Shown piece after piece: positions 35,171 to 44,380 of a DNA stretch of 59,072 bases. Below the pieces are notes generated by a model. That model saw only the letters and a list, made by a program, of their open reading frames with translations. It did no database searches and had not been told where the DNA came from. The stretch spans positions 210,789 through 269,860 of the forward strand of contig NZ_MBLO01000259.1 of the NCBI RefSeq assembly GCF_001854805.1, in the 5' to 3' direction. The translations under genes were made by a program, and so were the position numbers. This stretch comes from Pseudofrankia coriaricola (GTDB lineage: Bacteria > Actinomycetota > Actinomycetes > Frankiales > Frankiaceae). How positions within the stretch are numbered: the first letter of the stretch is position 1; every line of letters begins with the position of its first letter.

Positions 35171-36529
35171 GTGACGGTCACTGACATCTCGCGCAATGGC
35201 GGCCAGCCCGTCGAGTTCGACCGGACGCCCCCGCACGACATCCTGGCCGAGCAGAGCGTGCTCGGCGGCATGATGTTGTCCAAGGACGCCGTCGCCGACG
35301 TCATCGAGGTCGTGCTCGCCGGCGACTTCTACCGGCCGGCGCACGCCACGGTGTTCGAGGTCGTCGGCGACCTTTATGGCCGCGGCGAGCCGGCCGACAC
35401 GGTCAGTGTCGCCGCGGAGCTCGGCCGGCGTGACCTGCTGGACCGCGTCGGCGGCCCCGCCTACCTGCACACGCTGATCTCCAGCGTGCCGACCGCCGCG
35501 AACGCGGGCTACTACGCGAGGATCGTCGCCGAGAAGGCCGTGCTGCGCCGGCTCGCCGAGGCCGGCACGCGAATAGTCCAGCTCGCCTACGGCCCGGCAC
35601 AGGATGTCGACGAGCTGGTCGACCGCGCCCAGGCCGCCGTCTACGAGGTCACCGAGCGCCGTAGCACTGAGGACTACGCGCCGCTGGGTGACCTGCTCAA
35701 CCCGGCCCTCGAGGAGATCGAGGCGATCGCCGGCCATGAGGGCGCCCTCACGGGCGTCCCTACCGGCTTCACCGACCTCGACGAGCTGACCAATGGCCTC
35801 CACGGCGGCCAGCTCTGGATCGTCGCCGCCCGGCCCGCGGTCGGAAAGTCGACCCTGGGCCTCGATTTCGCGCGAGCGGCGTCCATCAAGCACGGAATGG
35901 CGTCCGTCATCTTCTCGCTGGAGATGAGTCGGATGGAGATCACCATGAGGCTGCTGTCGGCGGAGGCGCGGGTCTCGCTGCAGAACATCCGGACGGGCCG
36001 GCTGACCGACGACGACTGGGCGCGGCTGGCCCGGCGGATGGGCGAGGTCGCCGAGGCACCGCTGTTCATCGACGACAGCCCGCACCTCACGATGATGGAG
36101 ATCCGGGCGAAGGCGCGCCGGCTGCGCCAGCGCCACGACCTGCGCCTGGTCATCCTCGACTACCTGCAGCTCATGTCGTCGCCGAAGAGGGTGGAGAGCC
36201 GCCAGCAGGAGGTCAGCGAGATCTCCCGCTCGTTGAAGCTGCTCGCCAAGGAGCTGGAGATCCCTGTCGTCGCGATCTCACAGCTCAACCGCGCCTCCGA
36301 ACAGCGCGCCGACAAGCGTCCCCAGGTTTCTGACCTGCGCGAGTCCGGCAGCCTGGAGCAGGACGCCGACGCCGTGATCCTCCTGTACCGCGAGGACACC
36401 GTCGAGAAAGAATCGGCCCGGGCCGGCGAAGCCGATCTGATCATCGCCAAGCACCGTAACGGTCCGACCGGTACCGTCACGGTCGCGTTCCAGGGCCACT
36501 ACTCCCGCTTCGTCGACATGGCGAACTGA
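35171..36529 (+). CDS. dnaB: Replicative DNA helicase DnaB
   Basis: Hexameric helicase at the replication fork. The 452-residue product has the N-terminal domain (PPHDILAEQSVLGGMMLSKD), a linker, and the RecA-like C-terminal domain: LTGVPTGFTDLDELTNGLHG, Walker A in ARPAVGKST (about 222), Walker B LVILDYLQLM, and the later SQLNRASEQRADKRPQVSDL and DADAVILLYRED motifs. There is no intein, unlike M. tuberculosis dnaB. GTG 35171 (TVTDISRNGG) is chosen by family N-terminus; GTG 35162 three codons earlier is possible, and the open frame back to 34886 reads through repeat DNA. It is preceded by DnaA boxes and a perfect SOS box, so expression may respond to DnaA and DNA damage. Confidence 0.96.
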   Translation: MTVTDISRNGGQPVEFDRTPPHDILAEQSVLGGMMLSKDAVADVIEVVLAGDFYRPAHATVFEVVGDLYGRGEPADTVSVAAELGRRDLLDRVGGPAYLHTLISSVPTAANAGYYARIVAEKAVLRRLAEAGTRIVQLAYGPAQDVDELVDRAQAAVYEVTERRSTEDYAPLGDLLNPALEEIEAIAGHEGALTGVPTGFTDLDELTNGLHGGQLWIVAARPAVGKSTLGLDFARAASIKHGMASVIFSLEMSRMEITMRLLSAEARVSLQNIRTGRLTDDDWARLARRMGEVAEAPLFIDDSPHLTMMEIRAKARRLRQRHDLRLVILDYLQLMSSPKRVESRQQEVSEISRSLKLLAKELEIPVVAISQLNRASEQRADKRPQVSDLRESGSLEQDADAVILLYREDTVEKESARAGEADLIIAKHRNGPTGTVTVAFQGHYSRFVDMAN

Positions 36530-36552
36530 CCGCCTTCGCGGAATCGGTCGGG

Positions 36553-39060
36553 CTACTCCGCGGGGCGCCAGAGGCGGGTGGACGTGTCGCCGGCGGTGGC
36601 GAGGATGTCGCGGGTCGGGGAGAAGGCGAGCGCCCGGACGGTGCCGACATGGCCGGTCGCGAGCTGGCCGAGTGGCTCCGGGATCGTCGGGTCCTCGACG
36701 TTCCACAGGCCGACGGCGGCGCCGATGCCGGCCGCGGCCGCGAGGGTGCGGCCGTCGGCGGCGAAGGCAACCGCCCGGACCTGGCCGCTCTGCCAGCTGG
36801 TCAGCTCGGCGAGGCCCGACGGACGCGCCGGGTCGGTCAGATCCCAGAGGCGGACGGTGCCGAAGCCGGCCGCCGCGGCGAGGGTGTCGCCGTCGGGTGA
36901 GACGGCGAGCGCCTGCACGTGCCAGCGGTGGTCGGCGAGCGGCGGGCCGAGCGGGCGGGGGACCGACGACGTCAGGTCCCAGAGCAGCGCGGTGTGGTCC
37001 GTCCCGCCGGTGGCGAGGATCTGGCCGTCCGGCGAGAACGCGACGGCGAGGACCTTGCCCCGGTGACCGGCGAGCGGCCGCCCGAGCGGGCGGACGGCGT
37101 CCCGGCCGACGGCGTCGAGGTCGAGCTGCCAGAGCCGGACCGTCCCGTCGAGGCCGCCGGTGGCGAGCAGCCGGCCGCGCGGGGCGAACGCCACCGAGGT
37201 CACCTGGTCGGTGTGGCCGCGGGCGATGGCGAGCGGGCGGTAGCCATGGCCGTCGACGGTGGCGGGATCCGCCTCGCCGGGAGCGGTGGCCGCCCGCAGC
37301 CAGAGCCGCGCCGTGTGGTCGCCGCCAGCGGTCGCCAGCGCCCTCCCACCCGGCGAGTAGGCGACGGCGAGCACCCGCCCCTCGTGGCCGCGCAGCGGTT
37401 CACCCAGCTGGGACGCGGCGTGGCCGGCCTCGTGGGCGATACGCCAGACCCGGGTGGTGCCGTCCGCGCTCGCCGTAGCGAGCGCCAGGCCGTCGGGGGC
37501 GAACGCGACCGACGTTACCTGGCCGGTGTGGCCGGTGAGCGGCCCGCCGAGCGGGGCCGCGTCGACGGCCGGTCCGAGCCCGGCCAGGCCGCCGCGGCGC
37601 ACGCCGAACCGCCTGGCCTGCCGTCGGTGACCGGTCGGGTCCGCGACGCCCCCGGCCGCGGGGCGGCCGTCGTCGAACCGGTAGGTGTCGTCGGGCGCCC
37701 GCGTTCCGCCGGCCAGATGGGGTGGAACGAAGGTGGTCGCCTCCCGGGTGGGCGGATCCGTCGTCACGGCCGGTCGGGCCGGGGTCGCGGGCCGGCGGGG
37801 ATCGGCCGGCAGCGCCCGGGCGGTTGTCTCCTCGCCGCCGGCGTGGGCGTTCGGACCGGCTGGGAACACGTCGGCCGCCCGAGGCCCCGCCGGTGTCGCC
37901 CGACCGGCGTCGATGTCCCGGGCGATGTCCGCCGCCAGCGCCAGCGCCTCCTCCATCGCCGATGGCGTTGCCGGTCGCCGAGATGACGCGGACGGGGAGA
38001 CCAGGCCGGCGGACGGCCCGGACGGCCCGGACGGCCCGGATGGGTCGGATGGCGACGCCTGCCGGGGAGACAAAAGGGGCCGCGGATCGGGTTTCGCGGT
38101 CGCGGCGACGGGGGTGTTCGGCTCTTCGTCGTCGAGCTGGGTGGCGCCGACCAGGAGCAGGAGCAGGTCCTGGGCGGTGGGGCGCCTGGCCGGGTCCTTC
38201 GCCATCGCCCGGGCGACGAGCTGGCGCAGGCCCGAGTCCAGGCCGGTCAGGTCGGGTTCCTCGTTGACGGCTCGGTAGAGGACCACCGGGCTGGGGCCCT
38301 CGCCGTGCGGCAGCCGGCCGGTGGCAGCGAAGATCACGACGCCACCCCAGGCATAGATGTCGGCCGGCGGGGCGACCACGCCGCCGAGCGCCTGTTCGGG
38401 TGCCATGAACGCGGGCGTGCCGATGCCGGCGTGCGTGAACGTGGTTGTCGCGTCCAGCGCCCGGGCGATGCCGAAGTCGATGACGCGGGCGCCAGACGGC
38501 GACAACATGATGTTGCCTGGCTTCAGGTCACGATGAACCAGACCGGCGGCATGGATCGCTGTCAGCGCCGAGGCGACCGCGACCGCCAGCCGTTCGACCT
38601 CCGCGCTCGGCAGCGGCCCGTCCTCACGGACGACCGCGGCCAACGTGCGGCCATCGATGTACTCGGTCACCAGGTAGGGCCGACGCGCCTCGACGTCCAC
38701 GTCCAACACCTCGGCGGTGCAGAAACGCGCGACCCGCCGGGCCGCGACGGCCTCCCGCCCGAACCGCTCCCGGAACTCCGGCTCGCGCGCCAGGTCGGGC
38801 CTGATCATCTTGACGGCGACGAGCCGCTCCGCGTCAGGCTCGCGGACGCCATTCCGGCCCGGGGCGTCCTCATCCACACCCGTTCCGCTGGCACCGGCCA
38901 TGTCGGGGCCCGCCCGGCGTCCGAGGAAGACTGTGCCCATCCCGCCCTGGCCGAGGCGCCCCAGCAGCACATAGGGGCCAAGCCGTGCCGGGTCGTCCTC
39001 ATCGAGGGGTTCCATCCCGCCGCCGACCGCGCCGCCGACCGCGCCGTCTCCGACCACCAT
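36553..39060 (-). CDS. Soluble Ser/Thr protein kinase with C-terminal seven-repeat WD40 domain
   Basis: The 835-residue protein starts with an active-looking kinase domain (about 25-300): P-loop GRLGQGGMGTVFLG, lysine in VAVKMI, HRDLKPGN, VIDFGIARA and GTPAFMAPEQA. An insert of about 30 residues follows the P-loop. A Pro/Ala/Ser-rich linker (about 300-505) contains GPSGPSGPS repeats. Seven WD40 repeats (about 508-833) of the form LTGHTGQVTSVAFAPDG / LATASADGTTRVW follow, enough to close one beta-propeller. No transmembrane helix is seen, unlike PknB-type kinases. The target is unknown; the propeller probably docks partners. ATG 39060 is chosen, ATG 39015 is also possible. It converges on dnaB with 23 bases between stops. 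Confidence 0.92.
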   Translation of the reverse strand: MVVGDGAVGGAVGGGMEPLDEDDPARLGPYVLLGRLGQGGMGTVFLGRRAGPDMAGASGTGVDEDAPGRNGVREPDAERLVAVKMIRPDLAREPEFRERFGREAVAARRVARFCTAEVLDVDVEARRPYLVTEYIDGRTLAAVVREDGPLPSAEVERLAVAVASALTAIHAAGLVHRDLKPGNIMLSPSGARVIDFGIARALDATTTFTHAGIGTPAFMAPEQALGGVVAPPADIYAWGGVVIFAATGRLPHGEGPSPVVLYRAVNEEPDLTGLDSGLRQLVARAMAKDPARRPTAQDLLLLLVGATQLDDEEPNTPVAATAKPDPRPLLSPRQASPSDPSGPSGPSGPSAGLVSPSASSRRPATPSAMEEALALAADIARDIDAGRATPAGPRAADVFPAGPNAHAGGEETTARALPADPRRPATPARPAVTTDPPTREATTFVPPHLAGGTRAPDDTYRFDDGRPAAGGVADPTGHRRQARRFGVRRGGLAGLGPAVDAAPLGGPLTGHTGQVTSVAFAPDGLALATASADGTTRVWRIAHEAGHAASQLGEPLRGHEGRVLAVAYSPGGRALATAGGDHTARLWLRAATAPGEADPATVDGHGYRPLAIARGHTDQVTSVAFAPRGRLLATGGLDGTVRLWQLDLDAVGRDAVRPLGRPLAGHRGKVLAVAFSPDGQILATGGTDHTALLWDLTSSVPRPLGPPLADHRWHVQALAVSPDGDTLAAAAGFGTVRLWDLTDPARPSGLAELTSWQSGQVRAVAFAADGRTLAAAAGIGAAVGLWNVEDPTIPEPLGQLATGHVGTVRALAFSPTRDILATAGDTSTRLWRPAE

Positions 39061-39196
39061 GCCGACGCCCCTGTCGCCCGGGAAACCCGTGGCTCCGAGG
39101 ATATTCGGCGCCACCCCCCCGTTTCTCCCGCTTCGACAGCACGCGGGATGTCTGACTCGGCGGCGGCACCGACGCGGGGAGTGCCAGACTTGCGGC

Positions 39197-39565
39197 ATGA
39201 GCGCATCCGGGCCGGCCACGGGCAGCACCCGCGACACGGAGTTCGCGGTCACGGAGATCGCAAGGTTTAACGTGAAACCAGGGACGGAGAGCGACTTCAT
39301 CGCGGCGTACCACACGGTCCGGCACGAGATCGCGACCTCGCCCGGCTGCCGGTCGATGCGGATGAGTCGGGGTATCGAGTCGCCGAGCTCGTTCGTGCTG
39401 ATCGTCGAATGGGACAGCCTGGAGGCGCACACCGAGGGGTTCCGTGGCTCCGTGGGCTACGGTCGCTGGCGTGCGGCGATCAGCCCGTACTTCGCCGGTA
39501 CGCCCACCGTGGAGCACGTGGCCGGCGTGGACATCCCGTCGGCCGCGTCCACCGGCACCGCCTGA
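39197..39565 (+). CDS. Antibiotic biosynthesis monooxygenase (ABM) domain protein
   Basis: This 122-residue protein has a ferredoxin-like ABM domain: ITEIARFNV-type first strand, KPGTESDFIAAYHTVRHEIA helix, GCRSMRMSRGIESPSSFVLI strands and the WDSLEAHTEGFRGS loop typical of the family. Such proteins act as small cofactor-free monooxygenases or as heme/quinone-type accessory proteins; which one cannot be told. It is divergent from the kinase gene and lies 30 bases upstream of a membrane protein gene. ATG 39197 gives the expected length; upstream codons in frame overlap the kinase promoter area. Within it, 39265-39278 resembles parS with one mismatch. Confidence 0.85.
   Translation: MSASGPATGSTRDTEFAVTEIARFNVKPGTESDFIAAYHTVRHEIATSPGCRSMRMSRGIESPSSFVLIVEWDSLEAHTEGFRGSVGYGRWRAAISPYFAGTPTVEHVAGVDIPSAASTGTA
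39265..39278. promoter_or_regulatory. parS-like site with one mismatch inside the ABM gene
   Basis: GTTTAACGTGAAAC differs from the parS consensus GTTTCACGTGAAAC at one base. It lies within codons for F-N-V-K-P. Many bacteria carry degenerate parS sites inside genes near the origin, but a one-off chance match cannot be excluded. Confidence 0.4.
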
Positions 39566-39595
39566 CGGCGGACGCGGCAACGGCCCGGGGGAGCG

Positions 39596-40231
39596 ATGGG
39601 CGAGTTCATCAAGCAGTTCTTCGGATTCCTGATCTTCTCACCGCTGACCGCGGCGGTGTTCGGGCTCGGCATCTGGGTCCTGCCCGCCGTGTTCCTGCGC
39701 GATCTGCTCACCCGGATGCGCCTGCGGTTCTTCCACTTCTTCGTTAGCGGCTACATCTTCATCGCGATCACGGCGATCTACCTGCTCGTCGTCGGCGCGA
39801 AGGTCAGCGCCGCGGACGGCGGCGGGCGCCACCATCAGGCTGGTCCGATCGTCGGCATGCTCGCGTCGCTGGCGCTCTCCTGGTGGGTCCAGCATGTGCT
39901 GCGGAAGCGCTTCCCCCGCGGCCCTCGACCAGGCGGGCCGCCGGCGCCCACCTACCCCGGGGTCGGCCGAACCGGCTACGGCCACCCCGGCTACAGCCAT
40001 CCCGGCTACGGTCAGCCGCCACCCCTCCCGCCCGGCTACCCCCCGCATCCCGGCTACCCGGGACACTTGCCGCCGGCCCCCCAGCCCGGGCAGTCCCCCC
40101 TCCAGCCGCCCCCGCCCCATCAGCCGAGCGGTGAGGTCACCGCGGCCGACCCACCCCGCGCCAGCGGCGTCCCCTGGGCCGTCCCGCCCTCCGGCCCGGC
40201 CGCGCTCCCGCCGACACCTCCCGTCGACTGA
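39596..40231 (+). CDS. Membrane protein with Pro/Gly/Tyr-rich tail
   Basis: The 211-residue protein has three hydrophobic helices (FLIFSPLTAAVFGLGIWVLP, about 11-32; FFVSGYIFIAITAIYLLVVG, about 46-67; GPIVGMLASLALSWWVQHVL, about 82-102). A roughly 100-residue soluble tail follows, very rich in Pro and Gly with HPGYSHPGYGQPP repeats. No family recognised beyond a general actinobacterial membrane protein with Pro-rich tail. ATG 39596 has GGGGGAG upstream. It lies 30 bases after the ABM gene and probably in the same operon; a long palindromic terminator follows the stop by 8 bases. Confidence 0.78.
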   Translation: MGEFIKQFFGFLIFSPLTAAVFGLGIWVLPAVFLRDLLTRMRLRFFHFFVSGYIFIAITAIYLLVVGAKVSAADGGGRHHQAGPIVGMLASLALSWWVQHVLRKRFPRGPRPGGPPAPTYPGVGRTGYGHPGYSHPGYGQPPPLPPGYPPHPGYPGHLPPAPQPGQSPLQPPPPHQPSGEVTAADPPRASGVPWAVPPSGPAALPPTPPVD

Positions 40232-40239
40232 CGGCCGGG

Positions 40240-40277
40240 CCGCGATCTCCGCGTTCCGCGGAACGCGGAGATCGCGG
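40240..40277 (+). terminator. Terminator: 38-base perfect palindrome
   Basis: Bases 40240-40277 are a gapless perfect palindrome centred on CCGCGG, 8 bases after the stop of the membrane protein gene. It would give a strong hairpin without a T-tract, as at 24478 and 27811. The next 240 bases up to the 83-bp repeat hold nothing I can name. Confidence 0.85.
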
Positions 40278-40525
40278 AGACACGCCGGTCGACCGGTCCG
40301 CCGCCAACCCCGCTCGTCCCGTCCTGAGGCCATGGCGCCGGGTCATGGCGCCGGCCGCGGCGGATACGCTGACAGGGGGCGTGGGACCGAATCGGGTGCG
40401 CGCCTTGCGCGTGCTGGCGGCCCACTGGCGAACCCAGTGGCAAGAACCAGGCCCGGCGCGCGCCACCATGAGTGCAGCGACCTGGCCGCGTGACCCCGCC
40501 CCGCCGCGCTCGCGTCGCGCACGCC

Positions 40526-40691
40526 GAGGCGGCTCCGCCTGGTCATCGACCAGCGGTCGTTTTCCTGGAGGCCCGCGATGTCATTCCGGGGGATACCCCC
40601 GGACTCCCGAGGCGGCTCCGCCGGGTCACCAACCAGCGGTCGCTTTCCTGGAGGCCCGCAATGTCATTCCGGGGGACACCCCGGACCCCAG
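40526..40691 (+). repeat. 83-bp direct duplication in the ilvD upstream region
   Basis: Two units of 83 bases start at 40526 and 40609, each beginning GAGGCGGCTCCGCC. They share CCAGCGGTCG, TTTCCTGGAGGCCCGC and ATGTCATTCCGGGGGA. Each unit contains two small hairpins (GGCGG-CTC-CGCC and CCGGGGGA..CCCCGG type). The second ends about 25 bases before the ilvD ATG, so the units would be in its 5' leader. No T-box, known riboswitch or leader peptide with Ile/Val/Leu codons is visible. Confidence 0.8.
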
Positions 40692-40716
40692 CAGTCGAAG
40701 GTCCTGAGGTCACAAG

Positions 40717-42567
40717 ATGCCCGCACTGCGTTCCCGTACGACCACCCATGGCCGCAACATGGCCGGTGCCCGCGCCCTGTGGCGGGCCACCGGCATGACC
40801 GACGACGACTTCGGCAAGCCGATCGTGGCGATCGCGAACAGCTTCACCCAGTTCGTCCCGGGTCACGTGCACCTGAGGGATCTGGGCAAGCTGGTCGCGG
40901 ACTCGGTCGCGGCGGCCGGTGGGGTCGGGCGTGAGTTCAACACGATCGCGGTGGACGACGGGATCGCGATGGGGCACGGCGGGATGCTGTACTCGCTGCC
41001 GTCGCGGGAGATCATCGCGGACAGCGTCGAGTACATGGTGAACGCGCACTGCGCCGACGCGCTGGTCTGCATCTCCAACTGCGACAAGATCACCCCCGGG
41101 ATGCTGCTCGCGGCGCTGCGGCTCAACATCCCGACCGTGTTCGTCTCCGGTGGGGCGATGGAGTCCGGTAACGCGGTCGTCCAGGGCGGCACGGTCCGCT
41201 CCCGGCTCGACCTCATCGACGCGATGACGGCGGCCGTCAACCCGAGCGTCAGCGACGCCGACCTCAGCATCATCGAACGCTCCGCCTGCCCGACCTGCGG
41301 CTCCTGCTCGGGAATGTTCACCGCGAACTCGATGAACTGCCTGACCGAGGCGATCGGCCTGTCACTGCCGGGCAACGGCTCGACGCTGGCCACCGCCGCC
41401 GCCCGCCGGGAGCTGTTCGTCGAGGCCGGCCGGCTCGTCGTCGATCTCGCCCGCCGCTACTACGAGAAGGACGACGAGGGCGTGCTGCCGCGCTCGATCG
41501 CCAGCGCCGCCGCCTTCCGCAACGCCTTCGCCGTCGACGTCGCCATGGGCGGCTCCACGAACACCGTGCTGCACCTGCTCGCCGCCGCGGTCGAGGCCGG
41601 TGTCGAGGTCACCCTCGCCGACATCGACGAGATCTCCCGGCGGGTGCCCAACCTCTGCAAGGTCGCGCCCAGCTCGGCGAAGTACTACATGGAGGACGTT
41701 CACCGCGCTGGCGGCATCCCCGCGATCCTCGGCGAGCTGGACCGGGCCGGGCTGCTCGACCCGGCCGTGCACAGTGTGCACTCGGCGAGCCTGCGCGAGT
41801 TCCTCGACCGCTGGGACATCCGCGGCGCCAGTCCTTCGCCCGACGCCGTCGAGCTCTTCCACGCCGCGCCCGGCGGGGTGCGCACCACCGAGCCGTTCGG
41901 CTCGACGAACCGTTGGGACACCCTCGACACCGACGCCGAGGACGGCTGCATCCGCTCGGCCGAGCACGCCTACTCCGCCGAGGGCGGCCTGGCCGTGCTG
42001 CACGGCAACCTGGCCGAGGACGGCGCCGTGGTGAAGACTGCGGGCGTCCCCGAGGACCAGTGGACGTTCGCCGGTCCAGCGGTCGTCGTCGAGAGCCAGG
42101 ACGAGGCCGTCGAGGCGATCCTCGGCGGCCGGGTGAAGCCGGGTGACGTCATCGTCGTCCGGTACGAGGGCCCACGCGGCGGCCCGGGCATGCAGGAGAT
42201 GCTCTATCCGACGGCGTTCCTCAAGGGCCGCGGCCTCGGGCCGAAGTGCGCACTGATCACCGACGGCCGGTTCTCCGGCGGCAGCTCGGGCCTGTCGATC
42301 GGGCACGTCTCGCCGGAGGCGGCGCACGGCGGCACGATCGCCCTCGTCCGCGACGGCGACCGCATCGAAATCGACATCCCGACCCGCCGGCTCGCCCTGA
42401 TGGTCCCGGACGAGGAGCTGGCCGCCCGCCGCGCGGCCCTCGAGGCCGGCCCCGGCTACCGCCCGGCGAACCGGGAACGGCAGGTCTCGGCGGCGCTACG
42501 CGCCTACGCCGCGATGGCCACGTCAGCCTCCACCGGCGCCGCGAGGGACGTGAACCTGCTCTATTAA
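40717..42567 (+). CDS. ilvD: Dihydroxy-acid dehydratase
   Basis: Iron-sulphur dehydratase of isoleucine/valine and pantothenate synthesis, converting 2,3-dihydroxy-acids to 2-keto acids. The 616-residue chain holds the family motifs CDKITPGM (first cluster cysteine region), [20 protein letters not shown] with conserved cysteines, [34 protein letters not shown] and [23 protein letters not shown] 40717 fits the family start [18 protein letters not shown]; a GGTCCTGAGG precedes it. No other ilv genes are nearby, so it stands alone, with the 83-bp duplication in its probable leader. It is convergent with egtD across a repeat element. Confidence 0.97.
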   Translation: MPALRSRTTTHGRNMAGARALWRATGMTDDDFGKPIVAIANSFTQFVPGHVHLRDLGKLVADSVAAAGGVGREFNTIAVDDGIAMGHGGMLYSLPSREIIADSVEYMVNAHCADALVCISNCDKITPGMLLAALRLNIPTVFVSGGAMESGNAVVQGGTVRSRLDLIDAMTAAVNPSVSDADLSIIERSACPTCGSCSGMFTANSMNCLTEAIGLSLPGNGSTLATAAARRELFVEAGRLVVDLARRYYEKDDEGVLPRSIASAAAFRNAFAVDVAMGGSTNTVLHLLAAAVEAGVEVTLADIDEISRRVPNLCKVAPSSAKYYMEDVHRAGGIPAILGELDRAGLLDPAVHSVHSASLREFLDRWDIRGASPSPDAVELFHAAPGGVRTTEPFGSTNRWDTLDTDAEDGCIRSAEHAYSAEGGLAVLHGNLAEDGAVVKTAGVPEDQWTFAGPAVVVESQDEAVEAILGGRVKPGDVIVVRYEGPRGGPGMQEMLYPTAFLKGRGLGPKCALITDGRFSGGSSGLSIGHVSPEAAHGGTIALVRDGDRIEIDIPTRRLALMVPDEELAARRAALEAGPGYRPANRERQVSAALRAYAAMATSASTGAARDVNLLY

Positions 42568-42568
42568 T

Positions 42569-43145
42569 TGGTTCGCTCCGTCCGGGCACGGCGCTACGGC
42601 CCCTTACTCGCTTCGCTCCCAAGGGACCTCCGCGCCGTGTCCTCCTCCGCTCACGTGCGCTCCGGCGACCTCCGCTGCGGCCCGACCACGTCGCTTCGCT
42701 TGTGGCCGGGCCTCCGCGGAGGTGCGCCTCCGCGCCAGCGTGGTTGCAACCCGCTTGAACGGTGTGAGACCACGGCACACCCGTGCGGGCACTTCGCCTC
42801 GCCCATCGTGGTCTTCGCACCCGATACACGAACGTCTCGATCGGCCCGCACGAGCGAAGCGAAGTGCCCCCGCGAACGCTGCGGCTTCGGGTTGGCGACG
42901 TCGCAGCGGCAAGCAACCGAGCTGGGCGCGGAGGCGCGCCTCGCGGAGGCCCTCCTACGAGCGAAGCGACGTAGGAGGGCCGCAGCGAGGTCGCCGTAGC
43001 GCCCGTGAGCGCAGGAGGACGGCGCGCGGAGGTCCCGTGGGAGCGAAGCGAGTACGGGGCCGGAGCGCGCCGCCCGGACGGAGCGAACCAGCAACAACCT
43101 TCCGCCCCGACCCGAACCTGCCCCGACCCTGCTCCGACCCGAAAG
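42569..43145. repeat. Long GC-rich imperfect inverted-repeat element between convergent genes (copy 2)
   Basis: The 578 bases between the ilvD and egtD stops hold no gene. They consist of the same modules as 1559-2380. The left end (GGTTCGCTCCGTCCGGGC, then CTTACTCGCTTCGCTCCC) is matched in inverted form by the right end of copy 1. The right end (about 42920-43090) inversely matches the left arm of copy 1, including GTAGGAGGGCC and GAGCGAAGCG strings. Thus the two copies run in opposite directions. Motifs GAGCGAAGCGA and TCGCTTCGCTC recur throughout. No transposase or terminal duplication is visible. Confidence 0.75.
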
Positions 43146-44339
43146 CTATTCCGCGATCGCCAGCGAGAGGGCGAAGTCGCCGTCGGGGTCGGTCCACCAG
43201 TGGGTCAGGTGCCAGCCCGCGGTGGTGAGTTCGCGTTCCACTGTCGCGTGGTCGAACTTCGCGCTGATCTCGGTGCGCATCTCCTCGCCGTCGGCGAACG
43301 CGACGGTCAGGTCCAGAGCCGTCAGACGCACGGTCTGTGCCCGCACCGAACGCAGCCGCATCTCGATCCAGCGGTTCTCGGGCTCCCACAGGGCGACGTG
43401 CGCGAACCCGCGCAGGTCGAAGTCGGCGCCGAGCTCGCGGTTGAGCATGGTGAGCAGGTTGCGGTTGAACGCGGCGGTGACGCCCGCGCTGTCGTCGTAG
43501 GCGGCGACCAGGCGGCCCGGATCCTTGACGAGGTCGGTCCCGAGCAGCAGCGCGCCACCCCGGCCGATCCGCTCGCGCAACCCGGTCAGCAGCAGGTGCC
43601 GTTCGGGCGGGCGCAGGTTGCCGATCGTGCCACCGAGGAAGGCGACCAGCGTGCCAGCCGGCGCGTCGGTCTCGCTCGGCGCGCTCTCGCCTGCCGCCTT
43701 GGGGCCAGATGGGTGGGCGCCGGGTACGGTGCCGTCCGGCCGCGCGGCCGCCCTCGGCGCGGCGCCCGGTGTGGGCAGCAGGCCGAGGTGCTGGCGGAAG
43801 TCGCCAACGACGGCGTGCACGGCGAGCCCCGGGTGCGCGGCCTTGGCCGCGGCGCCCGCCCGCGACAGCGCGTCGGCGTCGACGTCGAACGGGACGAAGC
43901 GGCGCAGCCGGCCGGTACCGGCGAGGGCGGCAAGAAGCATCCTCGTCTTCTCCGAGGTGCCGGAGCCCAGCTCGACCAGGGTGCCGGCGCCGCCGCCCGG
44001 GAGCGCCGCCGTGAGCGCGGCGGACAGTTCCGCGGCGTGCGCGGACAGGATCGCCCGCTCGGTCCTCGTCTGGTAATACTCCGGAAGCTCGGTGATCTTT
44101 CCGAAGAGCATGCTGCCGGTCGTGTCGTAGAACCAGGTCGGCGGCAGCTCCTTGGGGTCGGCGGTGAGCCCCTCGCGCGCGTCGGCCGCCAGCGTCGACG
44201 CGCGCTGCGCCTCGGTCAGGTGCCGTTCGATCGTGATGCCGCCACGGGCATTCAGCAGGGCGGCCACGTCGGCCGGGGTAGGGGTACGCGTGGCCGGCGG
44301 TCGGGTGGTGCCGGTGCCCGTCGGTGTCCTCGAAGTCAT
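43146..44339 (-). CDS. egtD: L-histidine N(alpha)-methyltransferase, ergothioneine synthesis
   Basis: Trimethylates histidine to hercynine with S-adenosylmethionine. Motifs: PPTWFYDTTGSMLFGKITEL and PEYYQTRTERAIL near the start, SAM-binding LVELGSGTSEKTRMLL, PFDVDADAL, VAFLGGTIGNLRPPER and the C-terminal EISAKFD that contacts histidine. At 397 residues it is longer than the usual 320; the excess is an N-terminal Thr/Pro tail and an Ala/Pro insert of about 35 residues after the SAM-binding half (LPTPGAAPRAAARPDG region). ATG 44339. It is last of egtA-B-C-D, 41 bases after egtC. The egtE lyase gene found next in mycobacteria is absent; the following DNA is a repeat element and convergent ilvD. 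Confidence 0.95.
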   Translation of the reverse strand: MTSRTPTGTGTTRPPATRTPTPADVAALLNARGGITIERHLTEAQRASTLAADAREGLTADPKELPPTWFYDTTGSMLFGKITELPEYYQTRTERAILSAHAAELSAALTAALPGGGAGTLVELGSGTSEKTRMLLAALAGTGRLRRFVPFDVDADALSRAGAAAKAAHPGLAVHAVVGDFRQHLGLLPTPGAAPRAAARPDGTVPGAHPSGPKAAGESAPSETDAPAGTLVAFLGGTIGNLRPPERHLLLTGLRERIGRGGALLLGTDLVKDPGRLVAAYDDSAGVTAAFNRNLLTMLNRELGADFDLRGFAHVALWEPENRWIEMRLRSVRAQTVRLTALDLTVAFADGEEMRTEISAKFDHATVERELTTAGWHLTHWWTDPDGDFALSLAIAE

Positions 44340-44380
44340 GCGGACGTCCTTAGTCGGTTAGTCAACTCAGGGTAGTCGTC

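Noticed and set aside
40278-40716. T-box or branched-chain amino-acid leader peptide before ilvD
   Set aside because: No T-box core string, no short frame rich in Ile/Val/Leu codons; only the 83-bp duplication is visible.
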